A stretch of 64,000 nt of DNA from Sphingopyxis chilensis. GTDB taxonomy: Bacteria > Pseudomonadota > Alphaproteobacteria > Sphingomonadales > Sphingomonadaceae. Within the stretch, counting starts at the first letter, position 1; each line of letters starts with the position of its first letter. Of the stretch, positions 8,761 to 16,970 are shown in pieces. The position numbers and the translations under genes are program-made. A model generated the notes under the pieces. It was not told the DNA's origin and searched no databases. It saw only the letters and a program-made list of their open reading frames with translations. The DNA is taken from assembly GCF_035930445.1 (NCBI RefSeq), contig NZ_CP142394.1, positions 3,753,501-3,817,500 on the forward strand. Reading direction: 5' to 3'.

Positions 8761-11556
8761 ATGGCTATTCATGCAATGCGGAGCATTCGCACTTTGACCC
8801 GGCTGGCGTGCGGCGCATCGCTTGCGGCGTTGACCGTCGGGCCGGCCTGGTCGCAGGACGCCGCCGGCGAGGCCGTCGCGAGCGAAGACGAGATCGTCGT
8901 CACCGGCTTTCGCGCATCGCTCGACAAGGCGCTCGATCAAAAGCGCGATTCGATTTCGGCGGTCGATGTCATCGTCGCGGAGGATATCGCGAAATTCCCC
9001 GACCAGAATCTCGCCGAATCGCTCCAGCGCATCCCCGGTATCTCGATCCAGCGCGACGCCGGCGAAGGCCGTGCGATCACCGTGCGCGGGCTCGGCGCGC
9101 AATTCACCCGCGTCCGTCTCAACGGGATGGAAACGATCGCGACCTCGACCGACGGCGCCTCGGCGAACCGCGATCGCGCGTTCGACTTCAACGTCTTCGC
9201 CTCCGAACTGTTCACCTCGCTCGTCGTCCACAAGACGGCATCGGCCTCGCTCGACGAGGGTTCGCTGGGCGCCGTCGTCGATCTCAACACCGGCAATCCG
9301 CTCGGCGGCAAGGAAGGGTTGACGCTCGTCGGCTCGGCGCAGGCGCGCTACAATGATCTGACCAAGGATGTCGATCCGCGCCTCGCGGGCCTCATCGCCT
9401 GGACGAACGCCGATCGCACCTTCGGCGTGTCGGCGTCGATCGCCTGGTCCGACTATGGAACGGACGAGCTTGGCAACAACACGGTGCGCTGGGCGCAGGC
9501 GCCGTTCCGCAGCGTCGATGGCGTGACCTGTCTTTCGGGTTCCGATTTCGTCGCCAATCCCTCGGACGGCTGCATCGAGGTCGCCGAAGCCTTTCACCCG
9601 CGCATTCCGCGCTATGGCCTCGTCCACCACGACCGCTCGCGTCTCGGCGCGACGGCGTCGATCCAGTTCGAGCCGAGTGAGAACACCAGCATTTCGATCG
9701 ACGGCCTCTATTCGAAGTTCAAGGAAACGCGCGACGAATATTGGGGCGAAGTGTTGCTGCGCAGCAACGAGCGCTCGATCGACCTGTCGAACTACACGAT
9801 CGATGCGAATAACAATCTGATCGCGGCCGACCTCGACAATGTCTATGTCCGCACCGAACGTTATTCGCGCCAGAGCGAGACCGAATTCTACCAGATCTCG
9901 GGCCGGCTGGAACAAAGGCTGACCGATACGCTGGGGGTGAACCTGCTCGCGGGCTTCTCCAAGTCGCAGGCCGATATTCCGGTCGAAACGACGCTCGCCT
10001 TCGACGATCGCGATGCGACCGGATACCGTTTCGACTACTCCAACATGAAATATCCGGTGCTCAGCTTCGGTCCCGGGATCGAGGACCCGGCGGCGTTCGA
10101 GCTTGCCGAATTCCGCGATCGCCCCTCGTACCAGACGAACAAGTTCAAGACCCTCGCCGCCGACTTCGACTGGGACGTCGCCGACCGGTTCAAGCTGCTC
10201 GCGGGCGGCTTCTATCGTCAGTTCGATTTCGACACCGTCCAGTTCAGCCGCGACAGCACCTATTGCGCGGCCTTCACTTGCGCGCCGGGTACCAACGGCC
10301 TGCCGGTGACATCGGACATTGCCGAAATCTTCAACCTCGGCGATGCGGGCCAGCCTGACGGCAACACCAACGCGTGGGTCGTTCCCGACCTCGACGCGGG
10401 CACCGCACTGATCGACCTTTATGGTCGTCCTGCCGTGCTTCAGGAGGGGCAGCAGCGCGCGGTCACCGAAAAGACCTATGGCGGCTGGTTCATGACCGAA
10501 TTCGAAACCGACCTGCTCGGCATGCGCCTGACCGGCAACGCCGGGGTGCGCTACGTCAAGACCGACCAGTCGTCGTCGGGATTCACCGGGGGCTCGTTCG
10601 TTACCGTCAAACGCAGCTATGACGACTGGCTGCCGTCGTTCAACGTGAATCTCCACCCGACCGAGACCATCATCCTGCGCGGAGCGATCGCGAAGGTGAT
10701 GACGCGCCCGACACTGGGCACGCTGTCGCCCAGCGCGTCGGTCGATCAATTCAACTTCCGCGTCACGACGGGCAATCCCTTTATCGAACCATATCGGGCA
10801 ACGACCTTCGATCTCGCGGCCGAATGGTATTTCGCGCCGGGCGCCCTTGCGTCGGTCGCGCTGTTCGCGAAGGATATCGAGAGCTTCCCGCTCGGGACCT
10901 CTACCCAGGGCACTTTCGCATCGAGCCCCGTGCCGTTGCCGCCGCTCACGCCCGGAACGCCGGCATATATTGCGGTTGTTGACGGCGCCGATCCCAACCG
11001 GGAATTCGAATATCGAACGACCGGTAACGGGCCGGGGGCCAATTTGAAGGGCGTGGAACTGTCGTTGCAGCTGCCCTTCTCGGTCTTCTCGGACTCGCTG
11101 CGCCACTTCGGCGTGCTCGGCAACGCGACCTTCGTGAAGAGCGATGTCGATTACACCGTCCCCGGTCCGCTGGCCTATGATCCGACTGACAACCGGCTCG
11201 AAGCGCAACCCGCGGACACCTATACCCAGCCGCTGCTCGGGCTCGCCAAGCGTGCGTGGAACGCCACCGTCTATTATGACGACGGCAAATTCTCGATCCG
11301 CACCTCTGCGGCGTGGCGCAGCGGCTACAACGACAGCACCAGCGGCAACAACAATATCTTCGAAGGCTATGGCAGCTCGTTCAACGTCGATGCCTCGATC
11401 CGCTATCAGGTGACCGAGCAGCTCGAACTGTCGATCGAGGGCACCAATCTGACCGACGATTATCGCTATCGCTTCAACGATATTTTCGCCGAGCGCAATT
11501 ACGAGAACAACCACTACGGCCGCACCTTCCTGTTCGGGGCGCGGTTCAAGATCTGA
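8761..11556 (+). CDS. TonB-dependent receptor for (oligo)galacturonide uptake
   Basis: The 931-aa outer-membrane protein has a signal peptide ending around ...VGPAWSQ. A TonB box-like segment (EIVVTG) follows, then a plug domain (LAESLQRIPGISIQRDAGEG, ITVRGLGAQFTRVRLNG), and a long beta-barrel ending in aromatic-rich strands (GRTFLFGARFKI). It resembles the large TonB receptors used for oligosaccharide import by sphingomonads and xanthomonads. An ATG at 8755 directly abuts the AAGGGAGG ribosome-binding motif, so I prefer the ATG at 8761 with normal spacing. Substrate assignment comes from the pectate lyase and uronate genes on both sides and from the shared operator. Confidence 0.9.
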   Translation: MAIHAMRSIRTLTRLACGASLAALTVGPAWSQDAAGEAVASEDEIVVTGFRASLDKALDQKRDSISAVDVIVAEDIAKFPDQNLAESLQRIPGISIQRDAGEGRAITVRGLGAQFTRVRLNGMETIATSTDGASANRDRAFDFNVFASELFTSLVVHKTASASLDEGSLGAVVDLNTGNPLGGKEGLTLVGSAQARYNDLTKDVDPRLAGLIAWTNADRTFGVSASIAWSDYGTDELGNNTVRWAQAPFRSVDGVTCLSGSDFVANPSDGCIEVAEAFHPRIPRYGLVHHDRSRLGATASIQFEPSENTSISIDGLYSKFKETRDEYWGEVLLRSNERSIDLSNYTIDANNNLIAADLDNVYVRTERYSRQSETEFYQISGRLEQRLTDTLGVNLLAGFSKSQADIPVETTLAFDDRDATGYRFDYSNMKYPVLSFGPGIEDPAAFELAEFRDRPSYQTNKFKTLAADFDWDVADRFKLLAGGFYRQFDFDTVQFSRDSTYCAAFTCAPGTNGLPVTSDIAEIFNLGDAGQPDGNTNAWVVPDLDAGTALIDLYGRPAVLQEGQQRAVTEKTYGGWFMTEFETDLLGMRLTGNAGVRYVKTDQSSSGFTGGSFVTVKRSYDDWLPSFNVNLHPTETIILRGAIAKVMTRPTLGTLSPSASVDQFNFRVTTGNPFIEPYRATTFDLAAEWYFAPGALASVALFAKDIESFPLGTSTQGTFASSPVPLPPLTPGTPAYIAVVDGADPNREFEYRTTGNGPGANLKGVELSLQLPFSVFSDSLRHFGVLGNATFVKSDVDYTVPGPLAYDPTDNRLEAQPADTYTQPLLGLAKRAWNATVYYDDGKFSIRTSAAWRSGYNDSTSGNNNIFEGYGSSFNVDASIRYQVTEQLELSIEGTNLTDDYRYRFNDIFAERNYENNHYGRTFLFGARFKI

Positions 11557-11578
11557 CGCGAAGGGTTCGTCCCGGTGG

Positions 11579-11618
11579 GGCCCGGTTCCGTCTTCAGGGA
11601 ACCGGGCCTTTCTTTTTT
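11579..11618 (+). terminator. Rho-independent terminator after the TonB receptor gene
   Basis: A perfect 11-bp stem (GGCCCGGTTCC / GGAACCGGGCC) with a loop of about 8 bases is followed by TTTCTTTTTT. It lies between the receptor and the GH43 gene and ends only 12 bases before the GH43 start, so it probably reduces rather than fully separates downstream expression. Confidence 0.88.
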
Positions 11619-11630
11619 CAGGAGAAAGAG

Positions 11631-13250
11631 GTGACCGATCGCCGCGACATGCTCAAGCTGGCCGGAGCCGGGCTGCTGGGGACAGGTTTCTCGGGCTTCG
11701 GTGCCCCCGCCGCCTTGGCAAGGGCACCGGCAGCGCCGGCTCGCTCCGGCCCCGCGCCGGCGGGGGCGAAGGGCTTCGACGGCCAGCGCAAGGCCGACCT
11801 CGGCGACGGGCGCTTCCTCAATCCGATCATGGCGGGCGACCATCCCGATCCGTCGATCCTGAAGGATGGCGCCGACTATTATATGACCTTTTCGACCTTC
11901 GACAGCTATCCGGGTCTGGTCATCTGGCATTCGCGCGACCTGGTGAACTGGCGCCCGATCGGCCCCGCGCTACGCAAGAATATCGGGTCGGTATGGGCAC
12001 CCGAACTGTGCAAGCACGGGGGCCGCTTCTATCTCTACATTCCGACCAAGGGCCCGAACACGAGCTGGGTGATCTGGGCCGACCGGATCGAGGGTCCGTG
12101 GAGCGAACCGATCGACCTGAAGCTGCCCGACCATATCGACCCCGGCCATGCGGTCGGCGAGGACGGCTCGCGCTGGCTGTTCCTGTCGGGCGGCGACAGG
12201 GTAAGGCTCTCGGACGATGGCCTCGAACGCATCGGCGAGCCCGAGCATGTCTATGATCCGTGGCGCTATCCTTCCGACTGGGTTGTCGAAGGCTTCGCGC
12301 CCGAAGGGCCGAAGATCACGCGGCGCGGCGATTATTATTACATGATCACCGCGGTCGGCGGCACGGCGGGGCCGCCAACGGGCCATATGGTGATCGCGGC
12401 GCGGTCGAAATCGATCCACGGTCCATGGGAAAATTGCCCCGCCAATCCGCTCGTCCGCACCAGATCGGCGGTGGAAAAATGGTGGTCGCGCGGCCATGCG
12501 ACGCTCGTCGAAGGACCGGCGGGCGACTGGTGGAGCGTCTATCACGGCTATGAGAATGGTTACTGGACGCTCGGGCGGCAGGCTTTGCTCGATCCCGTAG
12601 AATGGACCGATGACGGCTGGCTGCGCATGAAAGGCGGCGACCTGTCGCGGCCGATCGCGAAACCGAAAGGCGGCACGGTCGCAGGGCCGCACGGCATGGC
12701 GCTGTCGGACGATTTCGCGGGCCTCGCGCTCGGCGCGAAATGGAATTTCTTCAAGCCGGCGCCGGACGAAGCCGGTCGCGCGCACGTCGAGGATGGGGCG
12801 CTCATTCTGAAAGCGCGCGGCACGGCGCCGGTCGATTCCTCGCCGCTGCTGCTGATCGCCGGCGACCAGGCGTACCGGTTCGAATGCGATATCGAGATCG
12901 CGCCGGGCGGCACGGCAGGGCTCATCCTCTTCTACGACGAAAAGCTTTATTGCGGGCTCGGCTTCGATGGCGCGCGGTTCGTCACCCACCAATATGGCAT
13001 CGAACGCGCACGGCCCGCCAACCCGCATGGGACGCGGATGCGGATGCGTGTCACCAACGACCGCCATATCGTCACCTATGACACCAGCGGCGACGGCGGA
13101 AAGACATGGGTTCGCTTCGACCGCGGCATGGAGGTGTCGGGATATCACCATAATGTGCGCGGCGGCTTCCTGATGCTGCGCCCCGGCCTCTATTCGGCGG
13201 GGCAGGGCGAGGCGCGCTTCCGCAACTTCACCTTCAGGGCGCTCGATTAA
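11631..13250 (+). CDS. Glycoside hydrolase family 43-like enzyme, predicted exported
   Basis: The 539-aa protein begins with a twin-arginine-like signal (TDRRDMLKLAGAGLLGTGF). A five-bladed propeller hydrolase of GH43 type follows: the catalytic base region GDHPDPSILKDG with Asp73, then the blade motif VWAPELCKHGGRFYLYIP. A C-terminal beta-sandwich of about 190 residues (from ALGAKWNFFK) resembles the module of beta-xylosidase/arabinofuranosidase members. I chose the GTG at 11631 after AGGAGAAAGAGG, because starting at the later ATG would remove the arginine pair. In a pectin locus it most likely trims arabinan or related side chains; specificity cannot be read from sequence alone. Confidence 0.87.
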   Translation: MTDRRDMLKLAGAGLLGTGFSGFGAPAALARAPAAPARSGPAPAGAKGFDGQRKADLGDGRFLNPIMAGDHPDPSILKDGADYYMTFSTFDSYPGLVIWHSRDLVNWRPIGPALRKNIGSVWAPELCKHGGRFYLYIPTKGPNTSWVIWADRIEGPWSEPIDLKLPDHIDPGHAVGEDGSRWLFLSGGDRVRLSDDGLERIGEPEHVYDPWRYPSDWVVEGFAPEGPKITRRGDYYYMITAVGGTAGPPTGHMVIAARSKSIHGPWENCPANPLVRTRSAVEKWWSRGHATLVEGPAGDWWSVYHGYENGYWTLGRQALLDPVEWTDDGWLRMKGGDLSRPIAKPKGGTVAGPHGMALSDDFAGLALGAKWNFFKPAPDEAGRAHVEDGALILKARGTAPVDSSPLLLIAGDQAYRFECDIEIAPGGTAGLILFYDEKLYCGLGFDGARFVTHQYGIERARPANPHGTRMRMRVTNDRHIVTYDTSGDGGKTWVRFDRGMEVSGYHHNVRGGFLMLRPGLYSAGQGEARFRNFTFRALD

Positions 13251-14743
13251 AGCGTCACACCCGACTTCCAGATCGCGATATCGCGCTCCTCATTGGCTTC
13301 GGCCTTCGTCGCTCCGCCCGAGGCGGTGGCGGCGATGAGGTCGAGCAGCGCGCCCGACGCAGCATCGAAACCTGCGACGAGCACCTGTCCCGCATCGAAG
13401 TCGATCCACCCCGCCTTGCGCTGCGCCAGCGCGCTGTTGGAGGCGATCTTGAGCGTCGGCGCCGGAAAGCCGAGCGGCGTGCCGCGGCCGGTGGTGAACA
13501 GGATAATCGTCGCGCCCGCCGCGGTCAGCGCGGTCGAAGAGACGGCATCATTGCCCGGCGCCTCGAGCAAGGTCAGGCCGGGCAGCATGGCTTCGCCGCC
13601 ATAGCGCCGGACATCGACGAGCGGCACCTTGCCGCCCTTCTGCACCGCGCCGAGCGATTTTTCCTCGAGAGTCGTGATCCCGCCCGCGACATTGCCCGGC
13701 GAGGGATTCTCGCTCACCGGTTCGCCGTGGCGAACGAAATAATTCTTGAAATCGCGAACGAGCGCGACGGTGTCGTCGAACACGTCGCGCGATACCGCGC
13801 GGTCCATCAGCAGCTGCTCGGCGCCGAAAATTTCGGGTATTTCGGTCAGCACCACCTTGCCGCCTGCCGCCGCCACGGCATCGGCCATGCGCCCGACGAG
13901 CGGGTTGGCGGTGAGGCCCGAGAGGCCGTCGGAGCCACCGCATTTGACGCCGAGCACCAGCTTTGCGAGCGGCACCTCGCTGCGCGGCTGGTCGGCGCAC
14001 CGCTGGGCCAGCTCGTCGACCAGCGCGAGGCAGGCGGCTTCGTCATCCTCGACCGCCTGCGCCGACAGGGTCCGAATATGCGCGCGGCGCTCGTCCGGGA
14101 TCAGGTCGAGCAGCGCGCCGAGCTGGTTGCTTTCGCATCCGAGCCCGACGATCAACACCCCGCCGGCATTGGGATGCTGCGCGAGCGCCGCGAGTAGCGC
14201 GCGCGTGTGACCGAGATCGTCGCCAAGCTGCGAACAGCCGAAGGGGTGTTTGAAAGCGTGGACGCCATCGACGCGTCCCGCATGGCGTTCGCCGGCGATT
14301 CTTGCAACGCGCGCGGCGAGGTTGCCGACGCAGCCGACGGTCGGCAGGATCCAGATTTCGTTGCGCGTCCCGACGCGTCCGTCGGATCGGACATAGCCGC
14401 GAAAAGTCCACGCCGGCGGGGCCTCGGGCTTCGTGTCGGATGCGCCCGGGACATAGCGATAGTCGCCCTCGCTGGTGAGCGCGGTCGCCAGATTGTGGCT
14501 GTGGACATGCTCGCCGGGAGCGATGTCGGCGGTCGCGATGCCGATCGGAAAGCCATATTTGATCACCGCCGCGCCGCGCGCGATCGGCGCGAGCGCGATC
14601 TTGTGCCCGCGTCCAACCGCGGCCGCGGCCCGAAGGCGGCCGTCGGCGGACAGGATGCTTCCCGCCGCGATGTCGGCAATCGCGGTCGCGACATTGTCGG
14701 CGCCATGGACCCGCACCGCCTCGATTCCATTCTCGCCGGTCAT
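13247..14743 (-). CDS. uxaA: Altronate dehydratase (UxaA)
   Basis: UxaA dehydrates D-altronate to KDG, the last step of the galacturonate isomerase route. The 498-aa protein carries both modules of the family. The N-terminal SAF-like domain covers about residues 1-95 (VHSHNLAT). The large catalytic region includes FKHPFGCSQLGDD, GLGCESNQ and VKCGGSDGLSGLTANP, whose cysteines and acidic residues are typical iron-dependent dehydratase positions. Length matches E. coli UxaA (about 495 aa). It converges on the GH43 gene with a four-base overlap of stop codons and is divergent from the hydratase-like gene, with a perfect palindromic operator at 14804-14816 in between. Confidence 0.95.
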   Translation of the reverse strand: MTGENGIEAVRVHGADNVATAIADIAAGSILSADGRLRAAAAVGRGHKIALAPIARGAAVIKYGFPIGIATADIAPGEHVHSHNLATALTSEGDYRYVPGASDTKPEAPPAWTFRGYVRSDGRVGTRNEIWILPTVGCVGNLAARVARIAGERHAGRVDGVHAFKHPFGCSQLGDDLGHTRALLAALAQHPNAGGVLIVGLGCESNQLGALLDLIPDERRAHIRTLSAQAVEDDEAACLALVDELAQRCADQPRSEVPLAKLVLGVKCGGSDGLSGLTANPLVGRMADAVAAAGGKVVLTEIPEIFGAEQLLMDRAVSRDVFDDTVALVRDFKNYFVRHGEPVSENPSPGNVAGGITTLEEKSLGAVQKGGKVPLVDVRRYGGEAMLPGLTLLEAPGNDAVSSTALTAAGATIILFTTGRGTPLGFPAPTLKIASNSALAQRKAGWIDFDAGQVLVAGFDAASGALLDLIAATASGGATKAEANEERDIAIWKSGVTL

Positions 14744-14803
14744 CGCCGCTCAGCGTCCGGCGCGGTGAAGAGATTTGTCATACATCCGATATTCGCTTGC
14801 CTT

Positions 14804-14816
14804 TGACACCGGTGTC
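14804..14816. promoter_or_regulatory. Candidate LacI-family operator between uxaA and the FAH-like gene
   Basis: TGACACCGGTGTC contains the perfect 12-bp palindrome GACACCGGTGTC and is the most symmetric of the four sites. A TTGACA hexamer at 14803-14808 overlaps it. It lies 28 bases before the FAH-like start and 61 bases before the uxaA start, so it can control both directions. Confidence 0.78.
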
Positions 14817-14843
14817 TCTTACACCTCATCGCGTGAGAGGGAA

Positions 14844-15638
14844 ATGAGAAAGATGCTGGCGACAAGCGATCAAGAGAATGTGGCGCGTGCCCTGATCGAC
14901 GCGCGTGCGGGAAAGACACCGCTTACCATCTATCCCGGCGCGATGCCGCAGACGATGGCAGAGGCCTATGCGATCCAGGATCGTGCGATCGCGTTCGACG
15001 GCCGCCGCATCGGCGGATGGAAGGTCGGGCGAATCGCCCCCGAACTTGTCGATCGCTATGGCGGCAACCGCCTGACCGGCCCCATCTTCGCCGATGAAAT
15101 CGTCGATGGCGTTGCCCACCGGCCGGAGATGCCGGTCTATGCTGCCGGCTTTGCCGCGGCCGAGGCCGAGGTGCTGCTCTGCTTCGGCGACGTCGGTACG
15201 CGCGCCTATGATATCGACAGTGTGCGCGGCTGCATCGCCGACGTCCGCACGGGAATCGAAATCGCGAGTTCGCCCTTTCCCGAGATCAATCGCCACGGTC
15301 CCGCGGTCACCGCGTCGGACTATGGCAACAACAAGGGGCTGGTCCTCGGCCCGCCGATCGCCGATTGGCAGAACGCCGACCTCATCCGCATGCCCGTGGC
15401 AATGTCCATCGACGGCGCGCCGGTCGGCGCCGCGACGATGGAAGCGATGCTCGACGGCCCCTTCGGCTCGGCGCTGTTCCTGATCGAAATCCTGCGCGCG
15501 CGCGGCATAGCTATTCCACCCGGAACATGGGTGTCCGCCGGTGCGATCACCGGTATTCATGAAATCAGGCCGGGCCAGCGTGCCGAAGCAATCTTCGACG
15601 GAAAAATCCGCGTCGGCTGCTCGATCAAAGGCTATTAA
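14844..15638 (+). CDS. FAH-superfamily enzyme, 2-keto-4-pentenoate hydratase-like
   Basis: This 264-aa protein belongs to the fumarylacetoacetate hydrolase superfamily and is closest in layout to the MhpD-type hydratases. Evidence includes YAIQDRAIAF, GWKVGR, the metal-site segment AAEAEVLLCF and the following GIEIASSPFPEI. The family acts on 2-keto acids with a divalent metal (hydration, dehydration, decarboxylation or C-C cleavage). Here it heads the operon with the ExuT-like carrier, uxaC and the reductase, so it probably handles a keto-deoxy acid from uronates. Related FAH-fold enzymes dehydrate 2-keto-3-deoxy sugar acids, but the reaction here is unknown. I chose the ATG at 14844, preceded by GAGAGGGA. 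Confidence 0.82.
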   Translation: MRKMLATSDQENVARALIDARAGKTPLTIYPGAMPQTMAEAYAIQDRAIAFDGRRIGGWKVGRIAPELVDRYGGNRLTGPIFADEIVDGVAHRPEMPVYAAGFAAAEAEVLLCFGDVGTRAYDIDSVRGCIADVRTGIEIASSPFPEINRHGPAVTASDYGNNKGLVLGPPIADWQNADLIRMPVAMSIDGAPVGAATMEAMLDGPFGSALFLIEILRARGIAIPPGTWVSAGAITGIHEIRPGQRAEAIFDGKIRVGCSIKGY

Positions 15639-15658
15639 GCCAACAACAGGAGAGGATT

Positions 15659-16966
15659 ATGGCACAGGCATTCGCGGACGGAGGGACGGCGGCGCCGGTG
15701 CCTCGGTCGGGGCGCTACCGCTGGCTGATCGTCGCGGTGCTGTTCGCCGCTACCACGGTCAATTATATCGACCGCACCATGCTCGGCCTGCTCGCGCCGA
15801 CGCTCGGCGACGAGCTGAAGTGGACCGAGAACGACTATGGCAACATCGTCACCGCCTTCCAGTTCGCCTATGCGCTGGGCTTCCTGCTCATGGGCTGGCT
15901 GATCGACCGCTTCGGTCCCAAGATCGGCTACGGAATCGCCATTGCGATCTGGACGATCGGCCATGTCGCGCATGGTTTCGCCTCGTCGGTCGTCTCCTTC
16001 ATGCTCGCGCGCGTCATCCTCGGCGTCGGCGAGGCGGGGCATTTTCCGTCGGTCGTCCGCGCGTCGAGCGAATGGTTCCCGCAAAAGGAACGCTCCTACG
16101 CGATCGGCTGGGTCAACAGCGCGACGACGATCGGCGTTATCCTCACCGCGCCGACGGTCGCCTTGTGCATGCGCGTGCTGGGCTTCGACTGGCGCGAAAC
16201 CTTCATCTACACCGGCGCTTTCGGCCTCCTGCTCCTGCTCCTCTGGCTCTGGCTCTACAGCAACCCGCGCGAAAGCGGGAAGGTCAGCGAGGCCGAGCTC
16301 GCGTGGATCGAACATGATCCGCCCGAAAAGATCGAGCGCATCGGCTGGAGCAAGATCGTCACCAAGCGCGAGGCCTGGGCCTTTGCGATCGCCAAATTCC
16401 TGACCGACCCGGTGTGGTTCCTGATGCTCTTCTGGCTGCCCAAATATTTCAGCACCACCTATGACGTCGACTTGAAGATCGTGCTGCTGCCAATGATCAT
16501 CATGTATCTGCTCTCCGACGTCGGCAGCATCTTCGGCGGCTGGGTGTCGTCGAAGCTGATCCAGTCGGGCCACAGCGTCAATTTCGCGCGCAAGGTCACG
16601 ATGATTGGCGCGGGCCTTTGCGTGCTGCCCCTGCTGTTCGTCACGGGCCTTGCCAATATGTGGCTCGCGGTCGTGCTGATCGGCATCGCGCTCGCCGGGC
16701 ACCAGGCCTTTTCGTCGACGATCCTGTCGATCCCGCCCGACATGTTCCCCAAACGCGCGGTCGGCTCGGTGATCGGGCTCGGCGGCTTCATGGGCGGGGT
16801 CGGCGGCATGATCATGGCGAAGTCGACCGGGCTCGTGCTCGACGCGACGGGGGGCAATTACACGGTCATCTTCGCGGCCTGCACGACCGTCTATTTCCTC
16901 GCGGTGCTCGCGGTCCATATCCTGAGCCCGCGCCTCGAGCCGGTCAGCGTGGAAAGCGGAAAATAG
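15659..16966 (+). CDS. MFS hexuronate transporter, ExuT-like
   Basis: This 435-aa inner-membrane carrier is of the major facilitator superfamily, anion:cation symporter type. Around 12 hydrophobic segments are visible, beginning WLIVAVLFAATTVNYIDR, and the NYIDR element after helix 1 is characteristic of the ExuT/GudP group. A family-like loop (LMGWLIDRFGPKIGYG) follows helix 2. It is 20 bases after the FAH-like gene, has a good AGGAGAGG ribosome-binding site, and is four bases upstream of uxaC, so it most likely imports galacturonate or glucuronate across the inner membrane. Confidence 0.9.
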   Translation: MAQAFADGGTAAPVPRSGRYRWLIVAVLFAATTVNYIDRTMLGLLAPTLGDELKWTENDYGNIVTAFQFAYALGFLLMGWLIDRFGPKIGYGIAIAIWTIGHVAHGFASSVVSFMLARVILGVGEAGHFPSVVRASSEWFPQKERSYAIGWVNSATTIGVILTAPTVALCMRVLGFDWRETFIYTGAFGLLLLLLWLWLYSNPRESGKVSEAELAWIEHDPPEKIERIGWSKIVTKREAWAFAIAKFLTDPVWFLMLFWLPKYFSTTYDVDLKIVLLPMIIMYLLSDVGSIFGGWVSSKLIQSGHSVNFARKVTMIGAGLCVLPLLFVTGLANMWLAVVLIGIALAGHQAFSSTILSIPPDMFPKRAVGSVIGLGGFMGGVGGMIMAKSTGLVLDATGGNYTVIFAACTTVYFLAVLAVHILSPRLEPVSVESGK

Positions 16967-16970
16967 CTCC

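Noticed and set aside
8662..11514. Long open frame of 950 codons on the minus strand
   Set aside because: It lies fully antisense to the TonB receptor, has no recognisable domain and reflects the high GC third-position bias of the real gene.
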